Shown here: positions 41,861 to 50,014 of the stretch, one piece after another
How the letters are laid out: the number at the start of each line of letters is the position of its first letter
Position numbering within the stretch: position 1 is the first letter of the stretch
Source: Actinoplanes sp. M2I2
GTDB taxonomy: Bacteria > Actinomycetota > Actinomycetes > Mycobacteriales > Micromonosporaceae
Assembly: GCF_023544445.1 (NCBI RefSeq)
Contig: NZ_JALPVJ010000001.1
Span: forward strand, 248,001 to 312,000
Length of the DNA: 64,000 bases
Reading direction: 5' to 3'
Translations under genes and position numbers: made by a program
Notes under the pieces: model-generated
The model's database searches: none
Told to the model about the DNA's origin: nothing
The model's input: only the letters and a program-made list of their open reading frames with translations

Positions 41861-42382
41861 ATGGCCAAGGGCGAGGACCGGCAGCAGGACAGCGTCGATC
41901 ATCATGTGGCGAGATGGTCGGTGTTCTGGGAGAACGAACCGGCCTTCGCCCCCGAGGTCGAGGGAGCGCTGGTACGGATGAACTTCATCCAGCGGGAGGC
42001 CCGGCGCGCCGACGCCGTCGCCTTCGCCCAAGCGCAGGAGCTCACGGCCGAGGACTACAAGACGCTGCACGTGCTGATGATCCAGCCGTGGCCCATCGAG
42101 GCGACGCCGGCGCAACTGGCCGAGGCGGCCAAGGTGACCCGGGCCGCCATGACCAGCCGGCTCGATCGGCTCTTCGCCGCCGACCTGGTGACCCGCGAGA
42201 ACGACGAGACCGACCGGCGCCGGGTGCTCATCCGGCCGACCGCAGCCGGCCGGGCGCTCTGGAACAAGTACATCTTCGAGGGCATGGCCCGTGATCAGCG
42301 TCTGCTGAGGGCTCTCTCGCACGACGAGCTCATCCAGCTCAACGGGCTGCTGCGCAAGGTGGTGCGCGACCTGGAAAGTTGA
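41861..42382 (+). CDS. MarR-family regulator
   Basis: 173 residues. It has a winged-helix DNA-binding core (TPAQLAEAAKVTRAAMTSRLDRLFAADLVTRE) and the wing motif DETDRRRVLIRPT. The helices on both sides serve dimerisation and ligand binding. The ATG at 41861 follows a near-consensus -10 by 6 nt, and longer in-frame starts would read through the operator. It is the likely repressor of the divergent MFS exporter and of itself. Confidence 0.88.
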   Translation: MAKGEDRQQDSVDHHVARWSVFWENEPAFAPEVEGALVRMNFIQREARRADAVAFAQAQELTAEDYKTLHVLMIQPWPIEATPAQLAEAAKVTRAAMTSRLDRLFAADLVTRENDETDRRRVLIRPTAAGRALWNKYIFEGMARDQRLLRALSHDELIQLNGLLRKVVRDLES

Positions 42383-42431
42383 CCGCCGCGCCCGTGATGC
42401 CTCTCACCAGGGCTTTCCGCAGGCGAGGTGC

Positions 42432-42437
42432 GACGCT
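42432..42437 (+). promoter_or_regulatory. Weak -10 GACGCT for DUF4395 gene
   Basis: It keeps A2 and T6 of TANNNT, 7 nt before the ATG at 42445. Low certainty. Confidence 0.25.
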
Positions 42438-42444
42438 GTGGGGC

Positions 42445-42861
42445 ATGGAACTGGATCCCCGCGGACAGCGTTTCGCGGCGACGTTGACCAGCATCGTCCT
42501 GGTCGTGGTGCTGGCGACGGGCTGGGGATGGCTGGCGCTGGCCCAGGCGGTCGTCTTCGCGATCACCGCCGCCGATCCGCGGCGAGGCCCCTACGCGTAC
42601 GCCTATCGGGCCCTGCTGCTCCCGAGGCTGGGGCCGCCGGCCGAGCGGGAGCCGGCAACGCCCGTACGGTTCGCGCAGTTGGTCGGTTTGAGCTTTCTGG
42701 CTGTCGCGAGTGTCGGTTATCTCTCGGGGCTGACCGTGCTCGGTGTCGTCTTCACCGCGTTCGGGCTGCTCGCGGCCTTCCTCAACGCGGCGTTCGGGCT
42801 GTGCCTGGGCTGCGAGGCCTACCTCTCGATCAAGCGCCTCAGCGGCCCGCGCAGCGCCTGA
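42445..42861 (+). CDS. DUF4395 membrane protein
   Basis: 138 residues with about four hydrophobic helices. The Cys pair GLCLGCEAY near the C-terminus and the opening DPRGQRFAATLT match DUF4395. Members usually sit beside thioredoxin or rhodanese genes and are thought to act in thiol or sulfur redox chemistry; none is fully characterised as far as I know. The stop codon lies inside the first copy of a 19-bp array. Confidence 0.8.
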   Translation: MELDPRGQRFAATLTSIVLVVVLATGWGWLALAQAVVFAITAADPRRGPYAYAYRALLLPRLGPPAEREPATPVRFAQLVGLSFLAVASVGYLSGLTVLGVVFTAFGLLAAFLNAAFGLCLGCEAYLSIKRLSGPRSA

Positions 42862-42983
42862 GCAGCCGCGCAGCGCCTGAGCAGCCGCGCAGCGCCTGAG
42901 CAGCCGCGCAGCGCCTGAGCAGCCGCGCAGCGCCTGAGCAGCCGCGCAGCGCCTGAGCAGCCGCGCAGCGCCTGAGCGGAGGG
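42851..42983. repeat. 19-bp x7 array overlapping the DUF4395 stop codon
   Basis: GCAGCGCCTGAGCAGCCGC recurs at 42851, 42870, 42889, 42908, 42927, 42946 and 42965, and the last copy diverges at its end. The TGA in the first copy (42859-42861) is the stop of the DUF4395 gene, so the array looks like amplification of the gene's own 3' end. Confidence 0.95.
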
Positions 42984-43012
42984 GACGCTGATCGACCCCG
43001 GGAAACACGACA

Positions 43013-43034
43013 CGCCCGGTGGGGGGACCGGGCG
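43013..43034 (-). terminator. Short hairpin after the response regulator gene
   Basis: CGCCCGGT (43013-43020) pairs with 43027-43034 across a 6-nt loop, 27 nt past the stop. A modest candidate terminator. Confidence 0.5.
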
Positions 43035-43060
43035 CTGACGTCGTGGGGGAGTGGGGAGGA

Positions 43061-43729
43061 TCAGAACTTGGGAGCGTCGGGCGCCTCGAGCAGGCCCAGC
43101 CGGAGCGCCGTCATCAGCGCCTGCGCCCGGTTGGCCGCGCCCAGCTTCTCGTAGAGCTTGGAGATGTGGGTCTTGGCCGTGGACTCCGACACGAACAGCT
43201 GCTTGGCGATGCCCGCCACGCTCATGCCGTCGGCCAGCAGGCGCAGCACCTGACCCTCGCGCGGGGACAACTGCGGGCCCGAGGGGGCGAGCCGCCGCTT
43301 CATGGCCTCGGCCAGGTCGGCCGCGGTGAAGGCGCTGGGCGCGGAGGCGGCGTGCCGGGCGGCCGCGACCACCTCGTCGGCCGGGGCCGTCTTGGGCACG
43401 AACGCGCTCGCACCCGCCTCGAGGGCGCCGAACAGCTGGTCGTCACCGGCGTACATGGTGAGGACGACGATGCCCATGTTGGCGTTGTTCTTCCGGAGCG
43501 CCTTGGTGGCCTCGAGGCCGCTGCCGTCGGGCAGGCGGAGATCCATGATCACGACGTCCGGCTGGAGGGCGCCGGCCTGGCGGACGGCCTCGGCGGCCGT
43601 GGCCGCCTCGCCGACGACCTCGAACTGGCGGTCGCGCTCGAATGCGTGTCGCAGCCCCTTACGAATCAAGTCATGATCGTCGACAAGGAGAACCTTGGTG
43701 CGCGTCGTCGGCGCCGGACTGGTCGACAT
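43061..43729 (-). CDS. NarL/FixJ-type response regulator
   Basis: 222 residues. It has a receiver domain (LLVDDHDLIRKGL; phospho-acceptor in VVIMDLRLPDGSG; switch Lys in FVPKTAPADEV) and a LuxR-type helix-turn-helix at the end (LSPREGQVLRLLADGMSVAG and TAKTHISKLYEKLG). The ATG at 43729 lies 7 bp after the kinase gene, so the pair is one operon. The partner kinase is the upstream gene. The order beside pfkA and glucokinase genes resembles the Streptomyces SCO2120/2121 (MacRS) region, so it may be that system. Confidence 0.9.
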   Translation of the reverse strand: MSTSPAPTTRTKVLLVDDHDLIRKGLRHAFERDRQFEVVGEAATAAEAVRQAGALQPDVVIMDLRLPDGSGLEATKALRKNNANMGIVVLTMYAGDDQLFGALEAGASAFVPKTAPADEVVAAARHAASAPSAFTAADLAEAMKRRLAPSGPQLSPREGQVLRLLADGMSVAGIAKQLFVSESTAKTHISKLYEKLGAANRAQALMTALRLGLLEAPDAPKF

Positions 43730-43736
43730 GCTCGGC

Positions 43737-45425
43737 TTACTCCCCTTCTGGAGCGGAAACGCTATTCCGCACGCTATCGCGCCTTGCGGAAGATCCCAGC
43801 ACTACGGCAACGGTTGTCCCGCTGGGGTGTCGCGGCGTGATCTTCAAACGGCCCCGGATCCGTTCGGCCCGCTCGGCCATGATGGTCAAACCGTAACGGC
43901 CGTCCGGGCGGTCGTCGGCGAAGCCCCGGCCGTCGTCGGAGACCTCGATCTCGGCGTACGGCGGGTCGATGGTGCAGGTAACCCACAGATTAGAGGCTCC
44001 GGCGTGTTTCCGGGCGTTCGTGATCGCCTCTTGGGCGATGCGCAGCAACTCGGCCTCGGTGGCCGCGGGCAGGCGGGCCGTGGACTCGTCGAAGGTGAAG
44101 TGCACCCGCAGGCCGGCCGAGGTGCCCAGGGTTCGGGCGTACTCGGCGATCGCGGCGGCCAGACCGCCGTTGCGATCGACCTCGGAGCGCAGCTCGAACA
44201 GGCTCAGCCGCAACTCGGTGATCACGCGGGTCACCTCGGCGCGCAGGGACCGGAGCTCCTCGGCCGTCTCCTCGGCGCCCTCGGGCAGGGTGGCCTGAGC
44301 GTTGTCGATGCCGTAGCCGACCATCACGAGCTCCTGCGCGACCCCGTCGTGGATCTCGCGGGCGAGCCGCTGGCGCTCCTCATTGGTGGCCAGCGACCGC
44401 ACGTCGTCGAAGAGCAGGGCGGCCTCCAGCCGCAGGGCGGCCGCCTCGGTCACCCAGGTCACCTCGTTGACGGTTTCCTTGGGGTACGCGTTCGCGACAT
44501 CACTTTCGAGGATGACCAGGCCGATCGTGCGCACGCCGGCGACCAGCGGCACGACCAGCGACGAGACGTCGCCGCGGCGGCTCGACCGGGCCTGCGAGCG
44601 GCTGGCGACCTGGGGCTGCTGACTGGCCCAGGCGTCGGCGATCGCCGAGTCGGCGTCGAGGGTGACCTCCCAGTCGACGCGCTCGACGCCGGTCTGGGCC
44701 AGCACGACGAGCCGGCCGCCGCCGCTGGCCGACAGCACCGCCGCGCGGTCGGACGGCTTGACCAGGCGCAACTCCTCGAGGAGGTGCTCGGAGATGCCGC
44801 CCGGGTCGAGCGTGGCGCCGGGGAGCGACCGGGCCACGCTGCGCAACTGCGTGAGCAGCCGGGTGGCCTCCGCGTACGGCTGAGGGGTCGGCTCGGACGG
44901 CTGCATGAACTGGCGCATCGTGTCGGCCGCGAAGGTGATGATCGCGCCCTGCACCAGCCACTGGCCGCAGGCCGCGAGGAACCCGGGCTGGGTGATCGGG
45001 CTGACCTCGCCGACCAGCGTGCCCCCGACGACCATCGTGACCGCCGCGACCCCGAGCAGGGCCGTGCCCTCGGTGGGGCGCCGGCGCAGGGCCGCGGTCA
45101 GCAGCGGGACGACCAGGTAGGGCAGGATCGCCTCGGCGCCGAAGCCCGCGTCCAAAGTGTTGTTCAACTCGCTCGCCACGGCCACCGAGCCGGCCGCCAG
45201 ACCGGTCACAGCCACCTCGGCGAAGCGGCCCAGCGGCGCGAAGAGGTGGTGGTCGGGGGCGATCACCGCGGGCAGGGCGGCCACCGCGAGCAGGGCGATC
45301 CAGCCGAGCTGGGCGGGGTCGCCGGTGGCGATCAGCGTGAGCGCCGCGACCAGCGCGAGCATGACGATGCGCGCGGCCACCGCGAGCGGTTGGACGCGCG
45401 CGGTGAAGCTGGCAAGGACCGGCAC
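43737..45425 (-). CDS. Membrane sensor histidine kinase, HisKA_3 type
   Basis: 562 residues: about six N-terminal helices (residues 15-170), a GAF-like cytosolic domain (about 200-345), the HisKA_3 dimerisation box with the phospho-His (LAREIHDGVAQEL) and an ATPase domain (NARKHAGASNLWV, EVSDDGRGF, YGLTIMAERAERI). It phosphorylates the response regulator encoded next. The GTG at 45425 is used because a TAGCAT -10 sits 7 nt upstream; the frame stays open earlier. Confidence 0.88.
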   Translation of the reverse strand: MPVLASFTARVQPLAVAARIVMLALVAALTLIATGDPAQLGWIALLAVAALPAVIAPDHHLFAPLGRFAEVAVTGLAAGSVAVASELNNTLDAGFGAEAILPYLVVPLLTAALRRRPTEGTALLGVAAVTMVVGGTLVGEVSPITQPGFLAACGQWLVQGAIITFAADTMRQFMQPSEPTPQPYAEATRLLTQLRSVARSLPGATLDPGGISEHLLEELRLVKPSDRAAVLSASGGGRLVVLAQTGVERVDWEVTLDADSAIADAWASQQPQVASRSQARSSRRGDVSSLVVPLVAGVRTIGLVILESDVANAYPKETVNEVTWVTEAAALRLEAALLFDDVRSLATNEERQRLAREIHDGVAQELVMVGYGIDNAQATLPEGAEETAEELRSLRAEVTRVITELRLSLFELRSEVDRNGGLAAAIAEYARTLGTSAGLRVHFTFDESTARLPAATEAELLRIAQEAITNARKHAGASNLWVTCTIDPPYAEIEVSDDGRGFADDRPDGRYGLTIMAERAERIRGRLKITPRHPSGTTVAVVLGSSARRDSVRNSVSAPEGE

Positions 45426-45432
45426 CCCAGGG

Positions 45433-45438
45433 ATGCTA
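45433..45438 (-). promoter_or_regulatory. -10 TAGCAT for the two-component operon
   Basis: TAGCAT on the minus strand, 7 nt upstream of the GTG at 45425. It is identical to the hexamer before the second XRE-cupin gene. Confidence 0.5.
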
Positions 45439-45503
45439 GCCGCAGGTCGGGGACCCGGCTCATCCCGCCCGGCCCGCCCGGCGGGAATGTCGGTGGTGGG
45501 AGG

Positions 45504-45509
45504 TAGCCT
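45504..45509 (+). promoter_or_regulatory. -10 TAGCCT for leaderless SRPBCC gene
   Basis: A TANNNT hexamer 7 nt before the ATG at 45517. Confidence 0.5.
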
Positions 45510-45516
45510 CCGTGGC

Positions 45517-45966
45517 ATGGCGGATACCTCGACGCAGTCGATCCAGGTCCATGCGCCCCTCGACCGCGTGGCCGCGGTGATCAGCGACTTCCCGCGCTAC
45601 CCCGAGTGGGCCGAGGCGATGAAACGGGTGGAGGTCCTCGAGGAGTACGAGGACGGCTACGCCTACCGCGTGCGCTTCGTGATCGACGCCGGGGTCATGG
45701 CCGACGACTACACGCTCGAGTACGCGTATGCCGACGACCTGTCCCGCGTCGAGTGGCACCTCGTCGAGCCGTCGAAGACGCAGAAGTCCCAGCGCGGCTC
45801 CTACGACCTGGTCGAGGGGGGCGACGGCGCGACCACGGTGACCTACACGCTCGAGGTGGAGCTCTCGATCGGCATGCTCGGCATGTTCCGCCGCAAAGCC
45901 GAAAAGATGATCATGGACACGGCGTTGAAGCAGCTCAAGCGCCGGGTCGAAAGTCTGCCGAGCTGA
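45517..45966 (+). CDS. SRPBCC-family (START-like) lipid/ligand-binding protein
   Basis: 149 residues of one START-like cavity fold (SIQVHAPLDRVAAVISDFPR near the start, a long final helix with KMIMDTALKQLKRRVE). It corresponds in place and type to mycobacterial Rv2185c. It may carry or modify a hydrophobic ligand, perhaps in envelope lipid synthesis. That is inference from position near pimB homologues. First gene of a five-to-six-gene run in one direction. Confidence 0.85.
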   Translation: MADTSTQSIQVHAPLDRVAAVISDFPRYPEWAEAMKRVEVLEEYEDGYAYRVRFVIDAGVMADDYTLEYAYADDLSRVEWHLVEPSKTQKSQRGSYDLVEGGDGATTVTYTLEVELSIGMLGMFRRKAEKMIMDTALKQLKRRVESLPS

Positions 45967-45983
45967 CGAGCGGGGGAGTTCCG

Positions 45984-46904
45984 ATGGCCGGATCAGCGCG
46001 TGAGGAGGCCGAGCGGCTCGTCGCCTCGGTGCTGGCGCGGGCCGTGACGGGTCAGGCGTTCGGCGAGCGCTGGGCCACCGGCGAGCCCGAGTGCTGCGTG
46101 TGCCCGGTGTGCAAGGCCATCGCGGCGATGCGCGACCCGAAACCCGAGACGGCGGCCCGGCTGGCCGGTGGGGCGGGTGACCTCGCGGGGTCGGTCGCGG
46201 GCCTGTTGCGCTCGGTCTCGGCGATCGTGGGGGAGCGGTCCCGGCCGGCCCCGCCGCCTTCGCCGCCGCCCGCGCCGAACGCCGACCAGGCCTGGTCCGT
46301 GGCGACCCGGGCCGATCACTCCGGTGCCGACCGGATCGCCGCCGACCGCGACAACTCCGGTCAGGCGTGGGCGGCGGCCACCGACGGCGAGCAGTCCGAG
46401 GCTCGGGGCAACGACCCGTGGGCCGCCGCGACGACCGTCAGCGCCGCCGGCGTGGCCGCCCGCCACGCCGCCGAGCTCGCCGAGCGGCGGGCCGCCGCAC
46501 TGCGGGCGGCGGCCGAGGCCGAGCGCCGGGTGGCCGAGGCGGCGGCCCTGGCCAAGGCGCGTCGGGAGGCCGAACGCGCGGCTGCTTCGGCGGCGGGCGA
46601 GACGGGCGACACTGCCGGGCCGGTGGCGCGCGACGCCCGCACCCCTCGAAGGTTGGATGTGTGGGCGGCGGCCACGGCCGATGCGGGTGTTGCCCCCGTG
46701 GCATCCGGCGCCGCCGTGGATCATGATGTTGCGGGCGACGCGGTCACCGAAGCGCCGAGCAAGGCGGGCGACTCGGGCGCCACCGGGCCGGACGAGGCCG
46801 GCGGCGCGCCCGGGGAAGTGACGAGTGAAGCGGCGTCCGGGGACACGGACGCCGAGGGCGACGGCGGGACGGGCGACGAGGCCCGCGACGGCGGCGCGGC
46901 ATGA
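45984..46904 (+). CDS. Actinobacterial hypothetical protein, Ala/Glu/Asp-rich, Cys cluster
   Basis: 306 residues. The N-terminal 75 residues are ordered, with a CCVCPVC cluster (near residue 33) that could bind zinc. A Pro-rich linker follows, then a long Ala/Arg/Glu helix region (about 155-200) and an acidic Gly-rich tail. It resembles the DUF5304 proteins found between SRPBCC and glucokinase genes in streptomycetes, an assignment made from context and pattern. The ATG at 45984 has GGGGGAG upstream. Gap to the SRPBCC gene is 17 bp. Confidence 0.7.
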   Translation: MAGSAREEAERLVASVLARAVTGQAFGERWATGEPECCVCPVCKAIAAMRDPKPETAARLAGGAGDLAGSVAGLLRSVSAIVGERSRPAPPPSPPPAPNADQAWSVATRADHSGADRIAADRDNSGQAWAAATDGEQSEARGNDPWAAATTVSAAGVAARHAAELAERRAAALRAAAEAERRVAEAAALAKARREAERAAASAAGETGDTAGPVARDARTPRRLDVWAAATADAGVAPVASGAAVDHDVAGDAVTEAPSKAGDSGATGPDEAGGAPGEVTSEAASGDTDAEGDGGTGDEARDGGAA

Positions 46905-46928
46905 GCGACAGATGAGGGGACGGGCAGC

Positions 46929-47879
46929 GTGACGCTGACCATCGGAGTCGACGTCGGCGGCACCAAGGTGGCCGGTGGAGTGGTCGACGAGCACGGAACG
47001 GTGCTGGCTTCGAACCGCCGGGACACCCCCGCCGAGGACCCGGCGGGCACCCGGGACACGATCGTCGAGGTCGCGGCCGAGCTGGCGCGCGAGTTCCCGC
47101 AGGCCACCGCCGTCGGCATCGGTGCGGCCGCGTGGATCGACGCGCCCGGCGCCACCGTGCTGTTCGCCCCCAACCTGGCCTGGCGTGACGAGCCGCTGCG
47201 GGACTACGTGACCAAGGCCGTCGGCCTGCCCACGGTTCTCGAGAACGACGCGAACGTCGCCGCCTGGGCCGAGTTCCGGTACGGCGTCGCCCGGCACGCC
47301 GACGACTCGATGGTCATGATCACCGTGGGCACCGGCATCGGCGGCGGCATCGTGCTCAACGGCAAGCTGTGGCGGGGCGCCAACGGCATCGCCGGCGAGC
47401 TCGGCCACATCCAGTCGGTGCCCGACGGCCACCCGTGCGGCTGCGGCCGGCTCGGCTGCCTCGAGCAGTACGCGAGCGGCAACGCGCTGGTCCGGTTCGC
47501 CCAGGCCGGGGCCCGGCAGGAGCCGGAACGGGCCGCGCAGCTGCTCGAACTGGCCGGCGGCGACCCGCTGGCCATCGCCGGCCGCCAGATCACCGAGGCG
47601 GCCCGGGCCGGCGACGGCGTGGCCCGGGACGCGTTCGCGCAGATCGGCTACTGGTTGGGGGTCGCGATGGCCGACCTGGCGCAGAGCTTCGACCCGCAGA
47701 TCCTGGTGGTCGTCGGCGGCGTGGTCGACGCGGGCGACCTGCTCATGGTCCCCACCCGGACGACCTACCGCGACCAGCTCAAGCAACGCGGACGGTTCCC
47801 GGTGGCCGAGATCGAGGCGGCCGAGACGGGCAACACGGCCGGCGTCGTGGGCGCGGCCGACCTCGCGCGTCGCGTCTGA
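46929..47879 (+). CDS. glkA: ROK-family glucokinase
   Basis: Phosphorylates glucose in the cytoplasm. 316 residues. Motifs are the ATP loop (IGVDVGGTKVAGGVVD), LENDANVAAWAE with the catalytic Asp, GTGIGGGIVLNG, GELGHIQ and the ROK zinc site CGCGRLGCLEQYASG. The similarity is to actinobacterial glucose kinases that also act in carbon catabolite control. The GTG at 46929 starts the family N-terminus. The stop overlaps the next ATG by one base. otsA and pfkA lie downstream in the same region. Confidence 0.9.
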   Translation: MTLTIGVDVGGTKVAGGVVDEHGTVLASNRRDTPAEDPAGTRDTIVEVAAELAREFPQATAVGIGAAAWIDAPGATVLFAPNLAWRDEPLRDYVTKAVGLPTVLENDANVAAWAEFRYGVARHADDSMVMITVGTGIGGGIVLNGKLWRGANGIAGELGHIQSVPDGHPCGCGRLGCLEQYASGNALVRFAQAGARQEPERAAQLLELAGGDPLAIAGRQITEAARAGDGVARDAFAQIGYWLGVAMADLAQSFDPQILVVVGGVVDAGDLLMVPTRTTYRDQLKQRGRFPVAEIEAAETGNTAGVVGAADLARRV

Positions 47880-48556
47880 TGCCCGCGCCCCGGCTGCGAG
47901 TGGTCAGCTACAACATCCACGGGCTCAAGGACGACCGGGCCGCCCTGATCGGGGTGATCCGCGAGCTCGAGCCGGACGTGCTGGTCGTGCAGGAGGCGCC
48001 CCGCCGGTTCCGCTGGCGGCACAAGAGCGCGGCGCTCGCCGACGACCTGGGTCTCGTGGTGGCGGCCGGGGGCCTGCCCTCGCTGGGCAACCTGCTGCTG
48101 GTCAGTCTGCGGGTCGCCGTGCACGACACGTGGTGCATGCGTTACCCGCTCACGCCCGGCCGTCATCTGCGCGGGGCCGCGTTCGCCCGCGGCTCGGTGC
48201 GCGGCGGCACGTTCACCGTCTCGGGCTCGCATCTGGCCACCGACCCGACCGAGCGCCCGGCTCAGGCGGCCCTCTGGAAGCAGGAGCTGAACAGGGTCGA
48301 GGGCCCGGTCATCGCGGCCGCCGACCTCAACGAGGGCCCGGGCGGCGGCGCGTGGCGCACGGTCGAGGACGGCCTGGTCTCCTCGGCCGACGCGCCGCCC
48401 ACCTTCCCGGCCACGCTGCCCAACCGGCGGCTCGACGGCATCTTCGTCAGCCCGGGCGTCACCATCGACCGGTACGAGGTGGTGGAGTCCGAGCAGGCCC
48501 GCCGCGCGAGTGATCATCTTCCTGTCGTCGTGGACGTCCTGCTCCCTTCCGCCTGA
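47879..48556 (+). CDS. Endonuclease/exonuclease/phosphatase-family hydrolase
   Basis: 225 residues. The fold signature is visible: SYNIHGLKDDRAAL, LVVQEAP (metal Glu), GSHLATDPTERP, AADLNEGPGG (Asp and Asn) and the final SDHLPVVVD with the catalytic His. These are metal-dependent phosphodiesterases or phosphatases, substrate not predictable. The ATG at 47879 overlaps the glucokinase stop, so the pair is coupled. Confidence 0.85.
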   Translation: MPAPRLRVVSYNIHGLKDDRAALIGVIRELEPDVLVVQEAPRRFRWRHKSAALADDLGLVVAAGGLPSLGNLLLVSLRVAVHDTWCMRYPLTPGRHLRGAAFARGSVRGGTFTVSGSHLATDPTERPAQAALWKQELNRVEGPVIAAADLNEGPGGGAWRTVEDGLVSSADAPPTFPATLPNRRLDGIFVSPGVTIDRYEVVESEQARRASDHLPVVVDVLLPSA

Positions 48557-48569
48557 GGGGCCGGTCTGG

Positions 48570-48575
48570 CAATAT
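48570..48575 (+). promoter_or_regulatory. -10 CAATAT for leaderless monooxygenase gene
   Basis: It keeps A2 and T6 of TANNNT and is AT-rich in a GC-rich gap, 6 nt before the GTG at 48582. Confidence 0.4.
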
Positions 48576-48581
48576 CGCCGC

Positions 48582-49922
48582 GTGCCCGACACTCCCGACA
48601 TCGCCGACCGTCGAGACGCCGTGTGCGTCGTCGGGGCCGGCGCCAGCGGTCTCACCGCGATCAAGAACCTGCGTGAGCAGGGCTTCGAGGTCGACTGCTA
48701 CGAGCGGGAGACGTCGGTGGGCGGCGCCTGGAACTGGCGGCACGACCGCAGCCCGGTCTACGCCGGCACCCACCTGATCTCCTCGCGGCCGCTGACCGAG
48801 TTCCCCGACTTCCCGATGCCCGACACGTGGCCCGACTACCCCGACCATCGCCAGGTGCTGTCCTATCTGGAGCGGTACTCGGCTCACTTCGGGCTCGGGG
48901 ACAGCGTCTGGTTCGGCACCGAGGTGGTCTCGGTCGCGCCGGTCGGCGACGGCCGCTGGGACGTGACCACGCAGAGCACCGGCGGTGGGTCGTCGCGCGT
49001 GCAGCGGTACGCCGGGGTGGTCGTGGCGAACGGGCACAACTGGTCACCGGCCCGGCCCGAGATCCCCGGCGACTTCCGGGGCCAGGTCATCCACTCCGCG
49101 CAGTACAAGGACCCCGCCCAGTTGCGCGGCCGCAAGGTCCTCGTGATCGGCGGCGGCAACACCGGCTGCGACATCGCGGTCGAGGCGGCCCAGCAGGCCG
49201 GCGCCGTCTGGCACTCCACGCGGCGCGGCTACTGGTACGCCCCCAAGTATCTCTTCGGTCGTCCGGCCGACCAGGTCAACGACCGGATGCTCCAGCTCCG
49301 CGTGCCGTTGCGCCTGCGGCAGTGGCTCTATCGCCGGGTGCTCGCGCTGACCACCGGCGACCTGACCCGCTACGGCCTCCCCGCACCCGACCACAAGCCG
49401 TACGAGAGTCACCCGATCGTCAACAGCCAGCTCCCGTACTACCTGGGCCACGGCCGGATCACGCCGGTGCCCGACGTGACGGGCTTCGACGGCGCCTCGG
49501 CGGTGCTGGCCGACGGCCGCCGCATCGAGCCCGACCTGGTGATCACCGCGACCGGCTACCGGCCCAGTTTCGAGTTTCTCGACCCCGAGTTGCTCGGTAC
49601 GGCCGAGGACGGCCGCCCCGATCTGCACCTGCACGCGTTCGCCCGCCGGCATCCGACCCTCGCCGTGGTCGGGCTGGTGCAGGCCGACTTCGGGCTGTTC
49701 CCGCTGGCGCACTGGCAGAGCGTGGCGGTCGCGCGCTGGCTGCGGCTGCGCGTGACCGACCCCGAGCGCGCCGCCGCGGTGCAGCAGAAGGAGTCGGCCC
49801 GGCCGGTCGCGAGCTGGTCGCGCCGCCGGGTCGTGCCGACCACCCGCCACTGGTTCGAGGTGGGCCACACCGACTATCTGCGAGCCGTCGAGGGCCTGCT
49901 GCGCGAGATGGAGACGGCATGA
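48582..49922 (+). CDS. Flavin-containing monooxygenase
   Basis: 446 residues. It has an FAD loop (CVVGAGASGLTAIKNL), an NADPH loop (VLVIGGGNTGCDIAVEAA) and the FMO fingerprint FRGQVIHSAQY between them, plus the ATGYRPSFEFL motif. Members oxygenate soft nucleophiles (N or S). The substrate is unknown. The GTG at 48582 has no ribosome binding site but follows a CAATAT hexamer by 6 nt. Its TGA overlaps a small frame (49919) that leads into the hydrolase gene. Confidence 0.88.
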   Translation: MPDTPDIADRRDAVCVVGAGASGLTAIKNLREQGFEVDCYERETSVGGAWNWRHDRSPVYAGTHLISSRPLTEFPDFPMPDTWPDYPDHRQVLSYLERYSAHFGLGDSVWFGTEVVSVAPVGDGRWDVTTQSTGGGSSRVQRYAGVVVANGHNWSPARPEIPGDFRGQVIHSAQYKDPAQLRGRKVLVIGGGNTGCDIAVEAAQQAGAVWHSTRRGYWYAPKYLFGRPADQVNDRMLQLRVPLRLRQWLYRRVLALTTGDLTRYGLPAPDHKPYESHPIVNSQLPYYLGHGRITPVPDVTGFDGASAVLADGRRIEPDLVITATGYRPSFEFLDPELLGTAEDGRPDLHLHAFARRHPTLAVVGLVQADFGLFPLAHWQSVAVARWLRLRVTDPERAAAVQQKESARPVASWSRRRVVPTTRHWFEVGHTDYLRAVEGLLREMETA

Positions 49923-50014
49923 GCGACGGCACCGGGCGGCCCCCGGGCGCGGCGATGGACGGACTCCCGGCGCAGGGCCGAGCGGGTCGGCCGACGAGAG
50001 GTGCGGGGTCGTGA
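49919..50014 (+). CDS. Possible 31-residue coupling peptide between monooxygenase and hydrolase genes
   Basis: An ATG at 49919 overlaps the monooxygenase stop (ATGA) and the frame ends in a TGA that overlaps the hydrolase GTG (GTGA at 50011-50014). It fills the whole gap. The peptide (begins MSDGTGRPPGAAMDG) is Gly/Pro/Arg rich with no domain. It may only serve translational coupling or may be chance. Confidence 0.3.
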   Translation: MSDGTGRPPGAAMDGLPAQGRAGRPTRGAGS

